Shown piece after piece: positions 12,619 to 22,058 of a stretch of 64,000 nucleotides of DNA; positions within the stretch are counted from its first letter, which is position 1; each line of letters opens with the position of its first letter. Source of the DNA: Kazachstania africana CBS 2517. Taxonomy: Eukaryota; Ascomycota; Saccharomycetes; Saccharomycetales; Saccharomycetaceae. A model generated the notes under the pieces. The model had not been told where the DNA came from and searched no databases. It saw nothing but the letters and a program-made list of their open reading frames with translations. Position numbers and translations under genes: made by a program. Location: the NCBI RefSeq assembly GCF_000304475.1, contig NC_018944.1, positions 62,001-126,000 of the forward strand. Direction: 5' to 3'.

Positions 12619-14574
12619 TTATCTTCTCGATTTGAAGGAGGCTGAACCTATGGAGGACGCTAAGGAGGAGTTTTTGGTCGATTCTAGTAAATTTGTTACA
12701 CTACTCACCACATTCAAATGATCGTGGACCAGTTTCTTCTTCTGACCCGACGTCGTTCTTCTTGGGGTCGACGTCCTTCTTGTTATACTGCTATGGCGGC
12801 TGATCATCGTACTGGATTTCTTAGATATTTCATTCAATGGCACAATGCTTTCAAGAGCTTCGTTACGTTCTTCTAATGTCAATAACATGCTACTCGATGC
12901 ACCACTAGAAAACGATACCGTCGTCTTTGTATCATCTGGAGTTGAGAAATCACACATCGATCTGGATATTTCTTGTTCGGTACCGTTATTATTATTGGTT
13001 GAAGGTGACATTGGTGGAGTGATCGTTGGTGGCTTTATCTCGGGAATTGCATTGGTGAAAAGATTGTCATACGTATCTTCCATACTGATACATGTTTCAA
13101 TCTTAGTAAACCATGGATCTTCGAGTAAATCATCCATGGTGTATCTGGTGGAAGCCACAGGATCTGCTAGTCTCCAACAAGCCCTCGAGCTCTCACTATC
13201 TTTGAAAATCTTAGCAAACTGATACTCCGATCCGGGTCCCGGCCTATAATTACCCTTCGTTCTAAAATTTTTGTTGTTATATTTAATAAAATTATTGTAC
13301 CCATTTTCGTAATCTCTAAACTTGGAATCCTTAGAACATGATTCCATAAAAGGTTGTAATCCATTGCTAACCATAACCATCAGTAAAATACCCAATGCAT
13401 AACTATCCATTAGTCTAGCATCATAAGGTTTCTGTAAGTCCACACTATAATTCTTTTTTGCATCGTACATCATAACTTCTGGTGCCGTATAAGGTGGTGA
13501 ACCAATCATGCCGGCAAATAATTTGATACCAGATTCAAAATCCCGAGGTTCATTGTATAGCCAATTCGATATACCAAAATCTGTAATTTTCACCACACCA
13601 TCGTAATCAAACAGTATATTTTCTGGCTTAATATCTCTATGAGCAATACCTTTATCATGCATAAATTTTATACCGAGACAAATTTGCTTAAAGATACAAT
13701 ATTTTTCATTCAAATGCACATTTTTCCAACCTGATTTACTTATTAGATGGAACAAATCACATTTACCTAATTCCATAACATAGCCCCAACCTCTACACAT
13801 AAAGGTCGTTGTCGGTACCTTTAAAAGATCATATACACCAACAATATGTATTCCACCGTTATATTTATTAAAATCTTTATTATTTTGTAATTTCAAATTT
13901 TCATCATTCAAATATTTAGCGATGATAAATTCTCTTGAACAACGTTTATAGTAAGTTTCATCATTTTCATCATAAATCATATTCAACCTTTTAAAAGCGT
14001 ATATTTTCGCGCCATTCACATTGGATATCTTCTTAACTTCTGATGTACCACCATTCCCTATATTTGTATCGTTTTCAAATTTGAAATTATCGAAGAGTTG
14101 TACTGATATTTGTTTAAACTCATCGGGAAGCATTTCATTTGGATCACGTAACGGTAGTGACAACACACGCTGTTTAGTAGAACCATCGTGTAAATAGAAC
14201 GTTGCATCCGGTTTAGTTGTATTATAGTGATTACTGCTGGTATTTGTTCCATATGGGTTATAGATTAGTGGTTTATCAATCGTATTTAGTGATGAATCTC
14301 TCGTAAGTGGTGTACTAGTACCATTAGTTGTAGAGTTATTCTTTAGAGTGAATGGATTTGTATTATTACGACTTAATAACTTCGCAGAGGTGGATGACCT
14401 TACTGGTGTTCTTGTTTTCAATTCTTCGCCAGGTGAAGTGTTTTTCTTCTTTAGTTTGGGTACTTTTACACTTGTAGAAGTGGTATTATCAAAGCTTCTT
14501 GAATTGATCAATTTACGACCGAACAATTTAATTGACTGAAACTTTGTGGTCTTAATTTCAGTATTACTGGACAT
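12619..14574 (-). CDS. PTK1: PTK1/PTK2-family serine/threonine protein kinase (ion and polyamine transport regulation)
   Basis: Kinase of the fungal-specific NPR/HAL5 group. The S. cerevisiae relatives Ptk1 and Ptk2 stimulate polyamine uptake, and Ptk2 activates the plasma-membrane H+-ATPase Pma1. The 651-residue protein has a Ser/Thr/Asn-rich, probably disordered N terminus (1-150). The kinase domain follows: glycine loop GNGGTSEV at 173-180, catalytic Lys195, HRD at 312-314, DFG at 332-334, and APE in TAPEVM. The C-terminal tail is Ser/Thr-rich and basic. All key catalytic residues are intact. Length is nearer Ptk1 (about 660) than Ptk2 (about 820). Placement directly upstream of PEX1 also matches the PTK1 locus, while APS2 nearby matches PTK2, so the orthology call is tentative within the pair. 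Confidence 0.85.
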   Translation of the reverse strand: MSSNTEIKTTKFQSIKLFGRKLINSRSFDNTTSTSVKVPKLKKKNTSPGEELKTRTPVRSSTSAKLLSRNNTNPFTLKNNSTTNGTSTPLTRDSSLNTIDKPLIYNPYGTNTSSNHYNTTKPDATFYLHDGSTKQRVLSLPLRDPNEMLPDEFKQISVQLFDNFKFENDTNIGNGGTSEVKKISNVNGAKIYAFKRLNMIYDENDETYYKRCSREFIIAKYLNDENLKLQNNKDFNKYNGGIHIVGVYDLLKVPTTTFMCRGWGYVMELGKCDLFHLISKSGWKNVHLNEKYCIFKQICLGIKFMHDKGIAHRDIKPENILFDYDGVVKITDFGISNWLYNEPRDFESGIKLFAGMIGSPPYTAPEVMMYDAKKNYSVDLQKPYDARLMDSYALGILLMVMVSNGLQPFMESCSKDSKFRDYENGYNNFIKYNNKNFRTKGNYRPGPGSEYQFAKIFKDSESSRACWRLADPVASTRYTMDDLLEDPWFTKIETCISMEDTYDNLFTNAIPEIKPPTITPPMSPSTNNNNGTEQEISRSMCDFSTPDDTKTTVSFSSGASSSMLLTLEERNEALESIVPLNEISKKSSTMISRHSSITRRTSTPRRTTSGQKKKLVHDHLNVVSSVTNLLESTKNSSLASSIGSASFKSRR

Positions 14575-15111
14575 TTGAAAGGAGGGAGAAAAGGAATATA
14601 TTATAGTAGAATATTAGTATTGTCGCTGTTAAAGATAACCATGAAAATTTATTAATAATAATTTTCTTCGCTTCTTAACTTGAAGTAAATGTGTCTTTTA
14701 GAGTGTAATATGAAACGATAGACCAAATACATATACTGATTTCCCAAAAACACACTTTCTATATGTATGAGCCAAGAGGAAAATTTTTTTTTTTTTGGCA
14801 AAGAAAGGTCCACTGGATTGGATTAGCTTTCTTCTAACAGACTTACTCGCTCTTGGCACCACGGCATGTCGTGCTCGCATCGATTACGTCTTGCCAGAAA
14901 TGAAAAAAAAAAAATTTCGGTTCGAGGATATTCACAATTTCTTAATATCCCGCGGCAGAAAAAAAGAGTGCAAAAGCGCGCCTCGAGGGCCAGCGGGAGT
15001 GGGTGGTGGTAAGAAGAGTCATTTTTGATAAGCAGCAAGTGGGAGGATAGTTAGTGATTAGGGAAGCTAAAAATATTTGTATGGGGGAGCGCGTCTGCGT
15101 GGGACGGAGAT
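14575..15111. promoter_or_regulatory. PTK-like promoter / PEX1 downstream region
   Basis: A 537 bp gap between two minus-strand genes. It contains short A and T runs (about 14787 and 14906) and a purine-rich, GC-richer patch at about 14950-15010. Small reading frames here overlap on both strands and look fortuitous. I see no specific known site. Confidence 0.4.
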
Positions 15112-18087
15112 TTACATTAATGATATTCGGTTTCCCACGTCTGTAGGGTTCACTTCAGTGGAGGGCAGTGTCCCTTCTCTTGTATTATTTTGGAAGAGAT
15201 CGTAAATTTTTCTCAGTTTCTGTGACTCCTGTTGAGATATACTTGGCCTTGTTTCTTGTACGGCTTCAAGTAGATCTTGCATTGATACTACCAATTCTGT
15301 CTTGGCATTACCCCGGGTTGTTGTTGCTATGTTTGAATTCTCCTGGCCATTCTTCTTATCTAATCTTTCTTTCACGTTCTCGATTATTTGTTCTCTCTTC
15401 GTCAGTTCATTGATAACGGAGACTTCTATATCGTTTGTCTCTTCTCCCCCTGTTGTCAACTGCACTCTCTCGGTAGCTAACTGTCGATGTACGGCTTTCA
15501 GGTGCGCACTGTAACATAATCCTTGTAAATCTGCTCCAGAGTATCCTTGCGTCATAGTTGCTATCTGTTTCAAATCTTCTACGGCTCCTGCAAATTGAAG
15601 CTTCCCTTTGAATAGCACGCAGTCCAGAATATCATATCTATCCATTTCATTCGGGATGTCACATATGATACTCTTATCCAGTCTACCAGGTCTCAAAAGT
15701 GCAGGGTCAATCAAGTCCGGTCTACTCGTTGCTGCCAGTACGTATACACCACTCAATCCCTCGGCACCATCCATTTCCGTCAACAATTGATTCACTACCC
15801 TATCGGTTACACCCGTGGAGTCATGGCCTCTCTTCGTTGCAATAGAATCAAATTCATCGAAAAATAGCACACACGGTTTAATGGACTCTGCCTTCTCGAA
15901 TAACTCTCTCACATTCTGTTCACTAGCTCCTATATATTTGTTTAAAATTTCGGGACCCTTTATGGAAATGAAATTCAACCCACATTGTGATGCTACAGCA
16001 TTTGCTAATAATGTCTTGCCACACCCCGGGTATCCATATAGTAAGATGCCAGATCTTAATCTCAAGGGACAATTTTGAAATACGGGTTGGTACTTTGTAG
16101 GCCACTCTAGCGTTTCTAATAGAACATTTTTGGCCATTACAAGTCCACCAATATCCTCCCATTTCACTTTCTTCTTAGCATTGTTTGAAAGCTTCACTCT
16201 TTGTAATGATGTAGGTGTAAAATTTCCTATTATTTCTAATATCTCCCGTTTATTTAGACGGTGATTTATTTGGTATGCATTCAGCAGTTTATAAGACAAG
16301 GTTTTAATATCACTAATTGAATACCCTTCAGTTTCCATTACTATATCATTGATCGTATCGTCATCGTCTGTAGGCACGTGGAATCTCTTCAAATACCAGT
16401 CAACTATCTTACGGCGTTCGGTTTTCGATGGTGCCTTCAGACTCCATATTTTATCAATAAAATGTCTATCATAGAATAGCTTACTAATTGAATTCCTATT
16501 ACTACTACTAAAAATAATCCTATTATTGTCGATGACATGTCTGTCATTATTTGTCAGTACGCTGATCAGATAATTTGCTAATTTGAATGAGTTTGCCTTG
16601 TTTTTCTTAGATTTATCTTCACTAATTATTTCATTGAATAAAAATTCACTATTGTCTAAAATCAAACACATAGGTTTATACCAAATGAATACTGAGGCCC
16701 ATTCATCTATTAGGCTTTTCATTTTCTCAAAATTATTAAATTCAGCAATCTCTTCACAATTCAAATATATGGTGTGATAATTGTATTCTGTGCGCAGAAT
16801 ACTGTTTATACGGCGTAATGTAGTGGTCTTGCCCTGTCCAGATGAACCTTCTATCAAAAGGCCTGTGGATGGTAATATGGGAAGAGTGATATATTTGATT
16901 ATCTCCGCAATATTTTCGTTTATATCAACATATTCATGAGTTTCCTGTTCTTCAATATCAAATTTTGGTTTGATTTGTTCACTTTCTTTTATGTGACTGT
17001 ATGTAATGTTTTTTGGATCAACTTGGGATAAATCAATAGCTGGGATATGTTTTCCATTAATTGCTAATAGTTCAATAGAAATATTGTGGTTTTGCAAATA
17101 CATGTTATTGGTTAAAAGCATATTTCCTAATACTGAATTTGCAAAATCTTTATTATCATAATGGTGAATGAAAATATTTGCCTCTGTATGTATAATCGGC
17201 GGTTCTGTAAACTCAATTTTGAACTTTATGCCATTATTGATCTTATATTGACAGGTAGACGGTAAACTTAGCGAATTCCAAGCGAGTTTTGATAGACAGA
17301 TATGGTTTGCTGGTAAATTTGGTAGGTCGATGGCATTGACCGCAATACGTTGACAAAATTTTGTAATATTTTTGGACTGCCTCTTTAGATCAAAATTGTT
17401 CACTAAAATCGAAATGTACGCAAAACTTGAAACTAGCTCTTTGAAATTTAATCCAACAGATACGCCTGGGAGTTCTTTATCCTTACTCCAGCACAGAGAT
17501 CTCTTAACTTTAGTGACAATTTCTCGTTTCCTGATAGTTCGTTGTTTTCTTGATTTATTTTCTCTGGGCTCCACAATAATCAATGATCCAGCTCCTAGTA
17601 ATCCTACTTTCAGTGATTCTGGAACCATCTTATCTATGGAAAATTTACAATTTAGATTGTCAATATAACAAACAATAAATCCTCGCTCATGGACCACTTT
17701 TGTTTGTTTTAATATGGAATCCTGTAAAAAACTAGCGTTCAATTCAGCAATCTCCCAATCGTCACTACTTACAGGTTTAACGTAGACCTCCCTGACAGTT
17801 ACATCATCCAGATTTTCGCTTTCAAATTTCTTGATTTCTAATTCGATTGTAGAGTTATGTTGTAATTTATAAACCAATGCCAATGAAGGACTCATCTCCA
17901 ATGACCCCGCATCAGCAGAATCAAAACCATCCCATGAAACATGCCATTTATCATCAATCTCGAAATTGAAAAACTGTATATTAATTCCACTCATAAATAC
18001 CATGTCAGATAAATTGGAAGGCAGTCTGATGAAATTGCCCTTTATGTCATTGTTTAATCTTAGGGTTAACACGTGCTTGTTGTTCAT
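15112..18087 (-). CDS. PEX1: Peroxin 1, AAA ATPase of the peroxisomal exportomer
   Basis: Pex1 forms a hetero-hexamer with Pex6 that extracts ubiquitinated Pex5 from the peroxisome membrane so that matrix import can continue. The 991-residue protein (S. cerevisiae about 1043) has an N-terminal double-psi-barrel-type region (about 1-180), a divergent D1 AAA domain and a canonical D2. D1 keeps Walker A GSSGQGKT at 414-421. Its Walker B is degenerate (LILDNSEF near 475-482, no catalytic DE pair), as expected for Pex1 D1. D2 has Walker A GYPGCGKT at 685-692, Walker B FFDEFDS at 742-748 and the second region of homology LLRPGRLDK at about 797-805, so ATP hydrolysis should reside in D2. Its neighbours match the PTK1-PEX1 order of S. 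cerevisiae chromosome XI. Confidence 0.95.
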   Translation of the reverse strand: MNNKHVLTLRLNNDIKGNFIRLPSNLSDMVFMSGINIQFFNFEIDDKWHVSWDGFDSADAGSLEMSPSLALVYKLQHNSTIELEIKKFESENLDDVTVREVYVKPVSSDDWEIAELNASFLQDSILKQTKVVHERGFIVCYIDNLNCKFSIDKMVPESLKVGLLGAGSLIIVEPRENKSRKQRTIRKREIVTKVKRSLCWSKDKELPGVSVGLNFKELVSSFAYISILVNNFDLKRQSKNITKFCQRIAVNAIDLPNLPANHICLSKLAWNSLSLPSTCQYKINNGIKFKIEFTEPPIIHTEANIFIHHYDNKDFANSVLGNMLLTNNMYLQNHNISIELLAINGKHIPAIDLSQVDPKNITYSHIKESEQIKPKFDIEEQETHEYVDINENIAEIIKYITLPILPSTGLLIEGSSGQGKTTTLRRINSILRTEYNYHTIYLNCEEIAEFNNFEKMKSLIDEWASVFIWYKPMCLILDNSEFLFNEIISEDKSKKNKANSFKLANYLISVLTNNDRHVIDNNRIIFSSSNRNSISKLFYDRHFIDKIWSLKAPSKTERRKIVDWYLKRFHVPTDDDDTINDIVMETEGYSISDIKTLSYKLLNAYQINHRLNKREILEIIGNFTPTSLQRVKLSNNAKKKVKWEDIGGLVMAKNVLLETLEWPTKYQPVFQNCPLRLRSGILLYGYPGCGKTLLANAVASQCGLNFISIKGPEILNKYIGASEQNVRELFEKAESIKPCVLFFDEFDSIATKRGHDSTGVTDRVVNQLLTEMDGAEGLSGVYVLAATSRPDLIDPALLRPGRLDKSIICDIPNEMDRYDILDCVLFKGKLQFAGAVEDLKQIATMTQGYSGADLQGLCYSAHLKAVHRQLATERVQLTTGGEETNDIEVSVINELTKREQIIENVKERLDKKNGQENSNIATTTRGNAKTELVVSMQDLLEAVQETRPSISQQESQKLRKIYDLFQNNTREGTLPSTEVNPTDVGNRISLM

Positions 18088-18231
18088 TTATCCGTTGGAT
18101 CTTAACTAATGAACTTCTTTAAGTGTCGAAGCTGAAGCCTTTTTTTATAAAGGCAGTCCGACTAATTTAAATGTCTTGAAATAGTAAGACATCAAGAAAG
18201 CATTTAAGAATAAGAGGTTGCATAGACTAAT

Positions 18232-18672
18232 ATGGCCATAAGGTTTATTTTATGCTTTAATAAGCAAGGTGTAGTTAGGTTAGTACGTTGGTATCAGCCA
18301 CTACAAGATGGTAAAAACACAGCAGAGACTATAGCGCAGATATATAGACTGATTTCGAGCAGAGATCATAAGCATCAGAGTAACTTTGTTCAATTATCAG
18401 ATGTTACAAAGCTTGTCTACAAGAGATATGCAGGGTTGTATTTTGTATTTGGAGTTGATTTGAATGATGACGAACCAATTTATCTTTCACACATTCATTT
18501 GTTTGTTGAGGTTTTGGATTCATTCTTCGGTAATGTATGTGAACTGGATATTGTTTTTAGTTTTTATAAAGCATACATGGTCATGGATGAAATGTTTCTT
18601 GGTGGTGAGATTCAGGAGATTTCTAAAGATGTTCTGCTGGAAAAGTTAAGTTCATTGGATAGGTTGGAATAG
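18232..18672 (+). CDS. APS2: AP-2 clathrin adaptor small (sigma) subunit
   Basis: Sigma subunit of the AP-2 complex for clathrin-dependent endocytosis at the plasma membrane. The 146-residue protein is a single longin-type fold and is almost collinear with S. cerevisiae Aps2. Hallmark segments are FILCFNKQGVVRL, the very conserved IYRLISSRDHKHQSNF, and the acidic helix FVEVLDSFFGNVCELDIVF. It is more similar to Aps2 than to the AP-1 subunit Aps1. It is divergent from PEX1 with a 144 bp shared intergenic region. On S. cerevisiae chromosome X, APS2 is next to PTK2, and a PTK gene lies two genes away here. No intron is needed. Confidence 0.95.
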   Translation: MAIRFILCFNKQGVVRLVRWYQPLQDGKNTAETIAQIYRLISSRDHKHQSNFVQLSDVTKLVYKRYAGLYFVFGVDLNDDEPIYLSHIHLFVEVLDSFFGNVCELDIVFSFYKAYMVMDEMFLGGEIQEISKDVLLEKLSSLDRLE

Positions 18673-19660
18673 AAGAATGTGTTTTTTTCTCTTGAGAGAG
18701 CTATGAATTTGAGATGATAGATGTTGCATAGCTGTAGCCAATTGTGTGTATATATGGCTTAAAAATGATATTTGTTGTAAGCCCGTCAACTCAATGTGGC
18801 CACTTCTTCTGTTGATTTGAGATGTTTTGAGGTAGATCAGCTTTAAATTGGACAGAACTAGCAAAAAGCAATATTACGATTATTCATAAGTTTCAGCTAT
18901 TTACGGTATTGATGGCTATATAATGCAAACTTAGGTCTGTCAATGGGTATAGTATGGATTACTCCCATTTTCTGCAACTGCTTTGCAAACCATCTAAGAT
19001 ATTCTCTTCAGAGAATGCAGAAGAACTATTTCAATATTTCAGGAACAGGCACATTTTTTGAAGTACTATATAGTCATTACAAGTTACGTAAGTTTATTTT
19101 TTTCTGAAGTTTTATACTCATCTAACATAGGTGTACTCATTGAGAAGCTATCTCTGTAAGAGGAAAATAAAACTCGTCTCTGATTATATAAAACAATGTA
19201 AATAAAGTAGTAGATATGGAATTATTCACGGCCCATACTAATAAGGCGATATTCTTTTCTATGTAATGCACATAAAGTAACGAAGGTAATGAAATAATCC
19301 AGAAAGCTTCGTTCTTATTTCATGATTTACATGATAATTAGATTGAAACCAATTCAATCAAGAATCGATTACGAATTAAGAATGCTGATGGAACTGTTTC
19401 ATATATAACTTCCCACAACCTCGTCTGAGTGAAACTGATAGAATCTGGAGCACTAGATTTCTGCTCAAGGCTTGTTGAAGATTACAAGCAGTACCTCAAA
19501 TATCCATGCGAGATATTCTCTATACTCGAGGCTTAGTACCATCTAGCTTTGCCTGGCACCTGCAGTAACCTCCTCCTCCTTAGCTGGGATTAGGATTTAT
19601 TTGGACACGATCATTTATATGGGCTTTTTGGAAGAAATAATTTTTAGATATTTCAAAAAT
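18673..19660. other. Intergenic region between APS2 and tRNA-Tyr
   Basis: Nearly 1 kb of AT-rich sequence without a convincing reading frame. tRNA flanks in yeasts often carry solo LTRs, so I looked for LTR ends. TGTTGAAG near 19466 and a CTCGAGG-type motif near 19528 are suggestive words, but there is no paired terminus or target-site duplication that I can support. Confidence 0.4.
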
Positions 19661-19752
19661 CTCTCGGTAGCCAAGTTGGTTTAAGGCGCAAGACTGTAAT
19701 GTGAAATATCAAAGTAATCTTGAGATCGGGCGTTCGACTCGCCCCCGGGAGA
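19661..19752 (+). tRNA. tY(GUA): tRNA-Tyr (GUA anticodon) with a 17-nt intron
   Basis: The mature part matches yeast tRNA-Tyr closely. Acceptor stem CTCTCGG pairs with CCGGGAG, the D-loop region is TAGCCAAGTTGGTTTAAGG, anticodon GTA is at 19696-19698, and the T-arm is GGGCGTTCGACTCGCCC. The intron runs from 19700 to 19716, one base after the anticodon as in all yeast tRNA-Tyr genes. Removing it restores a CAAGA/TCTTG anticodon stem and a 75-nt tRNA. The S. cerevisiae intron is 14 nt, so this one is slightly longer. A T7 run follows at once as a Pol III terminator. Its position near APS2 recalls the SUP4-CDC8-APS2 linkage on S. cerevisiae chromosome X, though I have not verified relative orientation. 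Confidence 0.97.
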
Positions 19753-19917
19753 CGTTTTTTTATGCCTAGGACATTAGCATTGACAGAGCAGTAATGACAG
19801 AGCATGCACTTAGTGGATCCATTTTAATAAGCTATAGGGTTGATTTATCATTGGATATATAATTACATAACATTAGTGATTAGCATTAAGTGATTGCCTT
19901 TGAAAATTGTTGTGTTT

Positions 19918-20373
19918 TCAATTTAAATCCATTTCACAGTCATTATTTTGCATAGTAAGTTCTTCGTTAGTTTGGTCATAAACGCTGTAGTGATTAGTAA
20001 CGTCGTTTGCTTCATAGTAGCCCTTCATCATGTAATCTTCGACTTCGGAATATGGCTCGTCAGAATAAATAGCATTATCACTAACTTTGTTGTTATTATT
20101 GTTAATTATAGGTCTGTTATAGAGCGATGGGCTAGGGGAAGGTGTCATAAGCATGGAAGTTTGATGTCGTGGTCTATTTTCTATTTGCGTATTATGATTT
20201 TCATTGTTATTACTATTGGGTATTATATTATATGATGATATTTGATGTGACGCTGTGGTGTGGTTATTACCATAGGGAGTCAGTTTAACCCTCTTGATAT
20301 TAGGTTCAGGGAATGGAGATTCAATTTCAAAATGATCTCTTTTTATTCCTAGTTGATTGTAATATGATAACAT
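19918..20373 (-). CDS. Small Asn-rich protein of unknown function, YML053C-like
   Basis: A 151-residue, low-complexity protein rich in Asn, Ser and Pro, with no catalytic domain or membrane segment that I can see. It starts MLSYYNQ, has a basic IKRVKLTPYG patch that could be nuclear-localising, a proline-directed stretch (MTPSPSPS), an acidic YSEVEDYMMKGYY segment, and ends CEMDLN. From memory, S. cerevisiae YML053C shares the MLSYY start, a basic DHFEF patch, a SETEEYM-type segment and an MDID end, and it lies divergently next to SUR7, exactly as here. I therefore regard it as the probable orthologue, function unknown. The TPSPSPS cluster suggests possible phosphorylation by proline-directed kinases (inference). 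Confidence 0.75.
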   Translation of the reverse strand: MLSYYNQLGIKRDHFEIESPFPEPNIKRVKLTPYGNNHTTASHQISSYNIIPNSNNNENHNTQIENRPRHQTSMLMTPSPSPSLYNRPIINNNNNKVSDNAIYSDEPYSEVEDYMMKGYYEANDVTNHYSVYDQTNEELTMQNNDCEMDLN

Positions 20374-22058
20374 TACGTAGAGGAAATCTCGGTATTGTTA
20401 ATGTAAAGGAACGGACGGTATATTCGTAAATTGTTTCGGGCAACAATACTAAACTCTTAGATATTTTCTGTTGATCAAGTAAATCCTTCTATGTAATTAT
20501 GCAACTTAAATAATAAAGGTTTTGAAAATATGAAAATTTAAGCATGGAAAATTTTTCTTTTTTCTACTCTATGGAAAATATCACGAAAAAACAATATTCC
20601 TTCACGCGTTAAGGTACAAATGAGTAAACAGAATGCAAGGAAGCATAGTGCTTATTGTATGTATTTTTACCACTAGGTAAAGATGGATGTGTCAGTATCC
20701 TTCGATATGTATATAGTTGGTCTTGCAAGCAATACAGTAACTTGGTAAAAGCAGAGGGTTGTGTGTAGTTTTGTTAAAATGGATAGCTTCAGTAAACATT
20801 TGAAGAGACTATTCCTAGGTAAAATGTACTTTGAACAATGTGACTAATAGGTGTGTTGAAGGTGTGATGGCCGTGATAGAAATTGATAATATGTGGTACA
20901 TAATATTTTCATGTTTTGCTCTAAAGTAATGGCAAACCTTTATATGATCTGTGTAACAAAACATAAAAAATAAAAATCTTGAAACAATACAGTTGGAAAC
21001 TGGAAGATGACTATTTCATGAAGACGAACGGAAATGGAAGTGAAAGGGCAACAAACCGTAACATTTTCTTTGTATTTTACATAAATAACAATACTGTACC
21101 GATAAGACAAATCATCTTGTAGAATGCGTAACCTTCAATGTTATATCACAACAACTGACAAAAAGCTAAATCCTAGCTTTCACTATCGATAGAGTCGTCT
21201 AACATATCATTCGATGAGAGTTATATAATATTCAAGGGAAGTCAATTCTCTTCAACGTAAAACAGTATGTGAATAGACACCAAATATTACTAAATATACA
21301 TTTGGTTATTATCTTGCCCGCAAATCATCCCACTGATACGTAATTACCTTCTATTATCAAACTATGTCTGACACTGATGGCTCATCCACTGACCATATCA
21401 ATGCTGCAGAACAAACTACCCTTACGTAAAGCATCGGACCCTTACAATGCCACATGTGGCCAAGTTGCTTCCATGGTTACAGTCGCTTGTGGCAAACTCA
21501 ACGCCCGGTGGATAATATCGCCCGATATCGCACAGGGCCTAGGCAGTCTATTGCCTGATCGAAGAGAGTTGCTGCTTATTACCCGGTACTTGACTTTTTT
21601 TTTGTCCCACCCATCACGTGCCTCCTGAAAATTTCTAGTTGTAGTAAATCTAACAGCTGGAAACGGAAATCTGTAAATACAGCGGAAGGAAACCTGTTAG
21701 GGAGCTTGCCCCGTTCGAATGCGGTGCTTCACCTCTGTGGATAGTTTCCAAACAAACCTTCGAGCTCGAGATGATGTCGTCAGAAGAACCCGTACAGGGG
21801 CCCATTGCTTTCTTGCCGCATTGGGATAATTGTCCCTCGACCATTCTTTAACACTGAAAGATCGACATAATACTACTACAGTTCTCGAATAGTTGCTAGC
21901 TGCTGTATACATGTCATGACCTAGATGGGGGGATGGCTAAAAGCAAAAAATTTCTTTCTTCATATAAAGAACTCATCTTACAAACAATCTTATTATATAT
22001 CAATATTTCCTTCATTAAAGTGCTTAAAGACTTTGTGGAAAATAGCACGCTGTAAACC
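20374..22058. promoter_or_regulatory. Long intergenic region upstream of SUR7 with Reb1-, E-box- and GTGGCAAA-type sites
   Basis: This 1.7 kb divergent region, the longest gap in the window, holds no credible protein gene. Its SUR7-proximal half contains recognisable sites: a perfect 12-bp palindrome GCCACATGTGGC at 21449-21460, GTGGCAAA at 21489-21496, a Reb1-type TTACCCGG at 21579-21586, and an E-box CACGTG at 21615-21620. The distal half is plain AT-rich DNA with only tiny open frames (22 and 21 codons at 20779 and 21364). In S. cerevisiae other genes occupy the equivalent interval, so this may be a scar of gene loss. Confidence 0.5.

Noticed and set aside
18990..19560. Possible solo LTR beside tRNA-Tyr
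   Set aside because: Only isolated LTR-like words (TGTTGAAG, CTCGAGG); no paired termini or target-site duplication visible.
20779..20847. 22-codon frame starting MDSFSKHLKRLFLG
   Set aside because: Too short, no similarity recognised and no convincing splice donor to extend it.
21364..21429. 21-codon frame MSDTDGSSTDHINAAEQ resembling a protein N terminus
   Set aside because: Stops at once; the following sequence in other frames does not continue a recognisable protein, so a relic cannot be supported.
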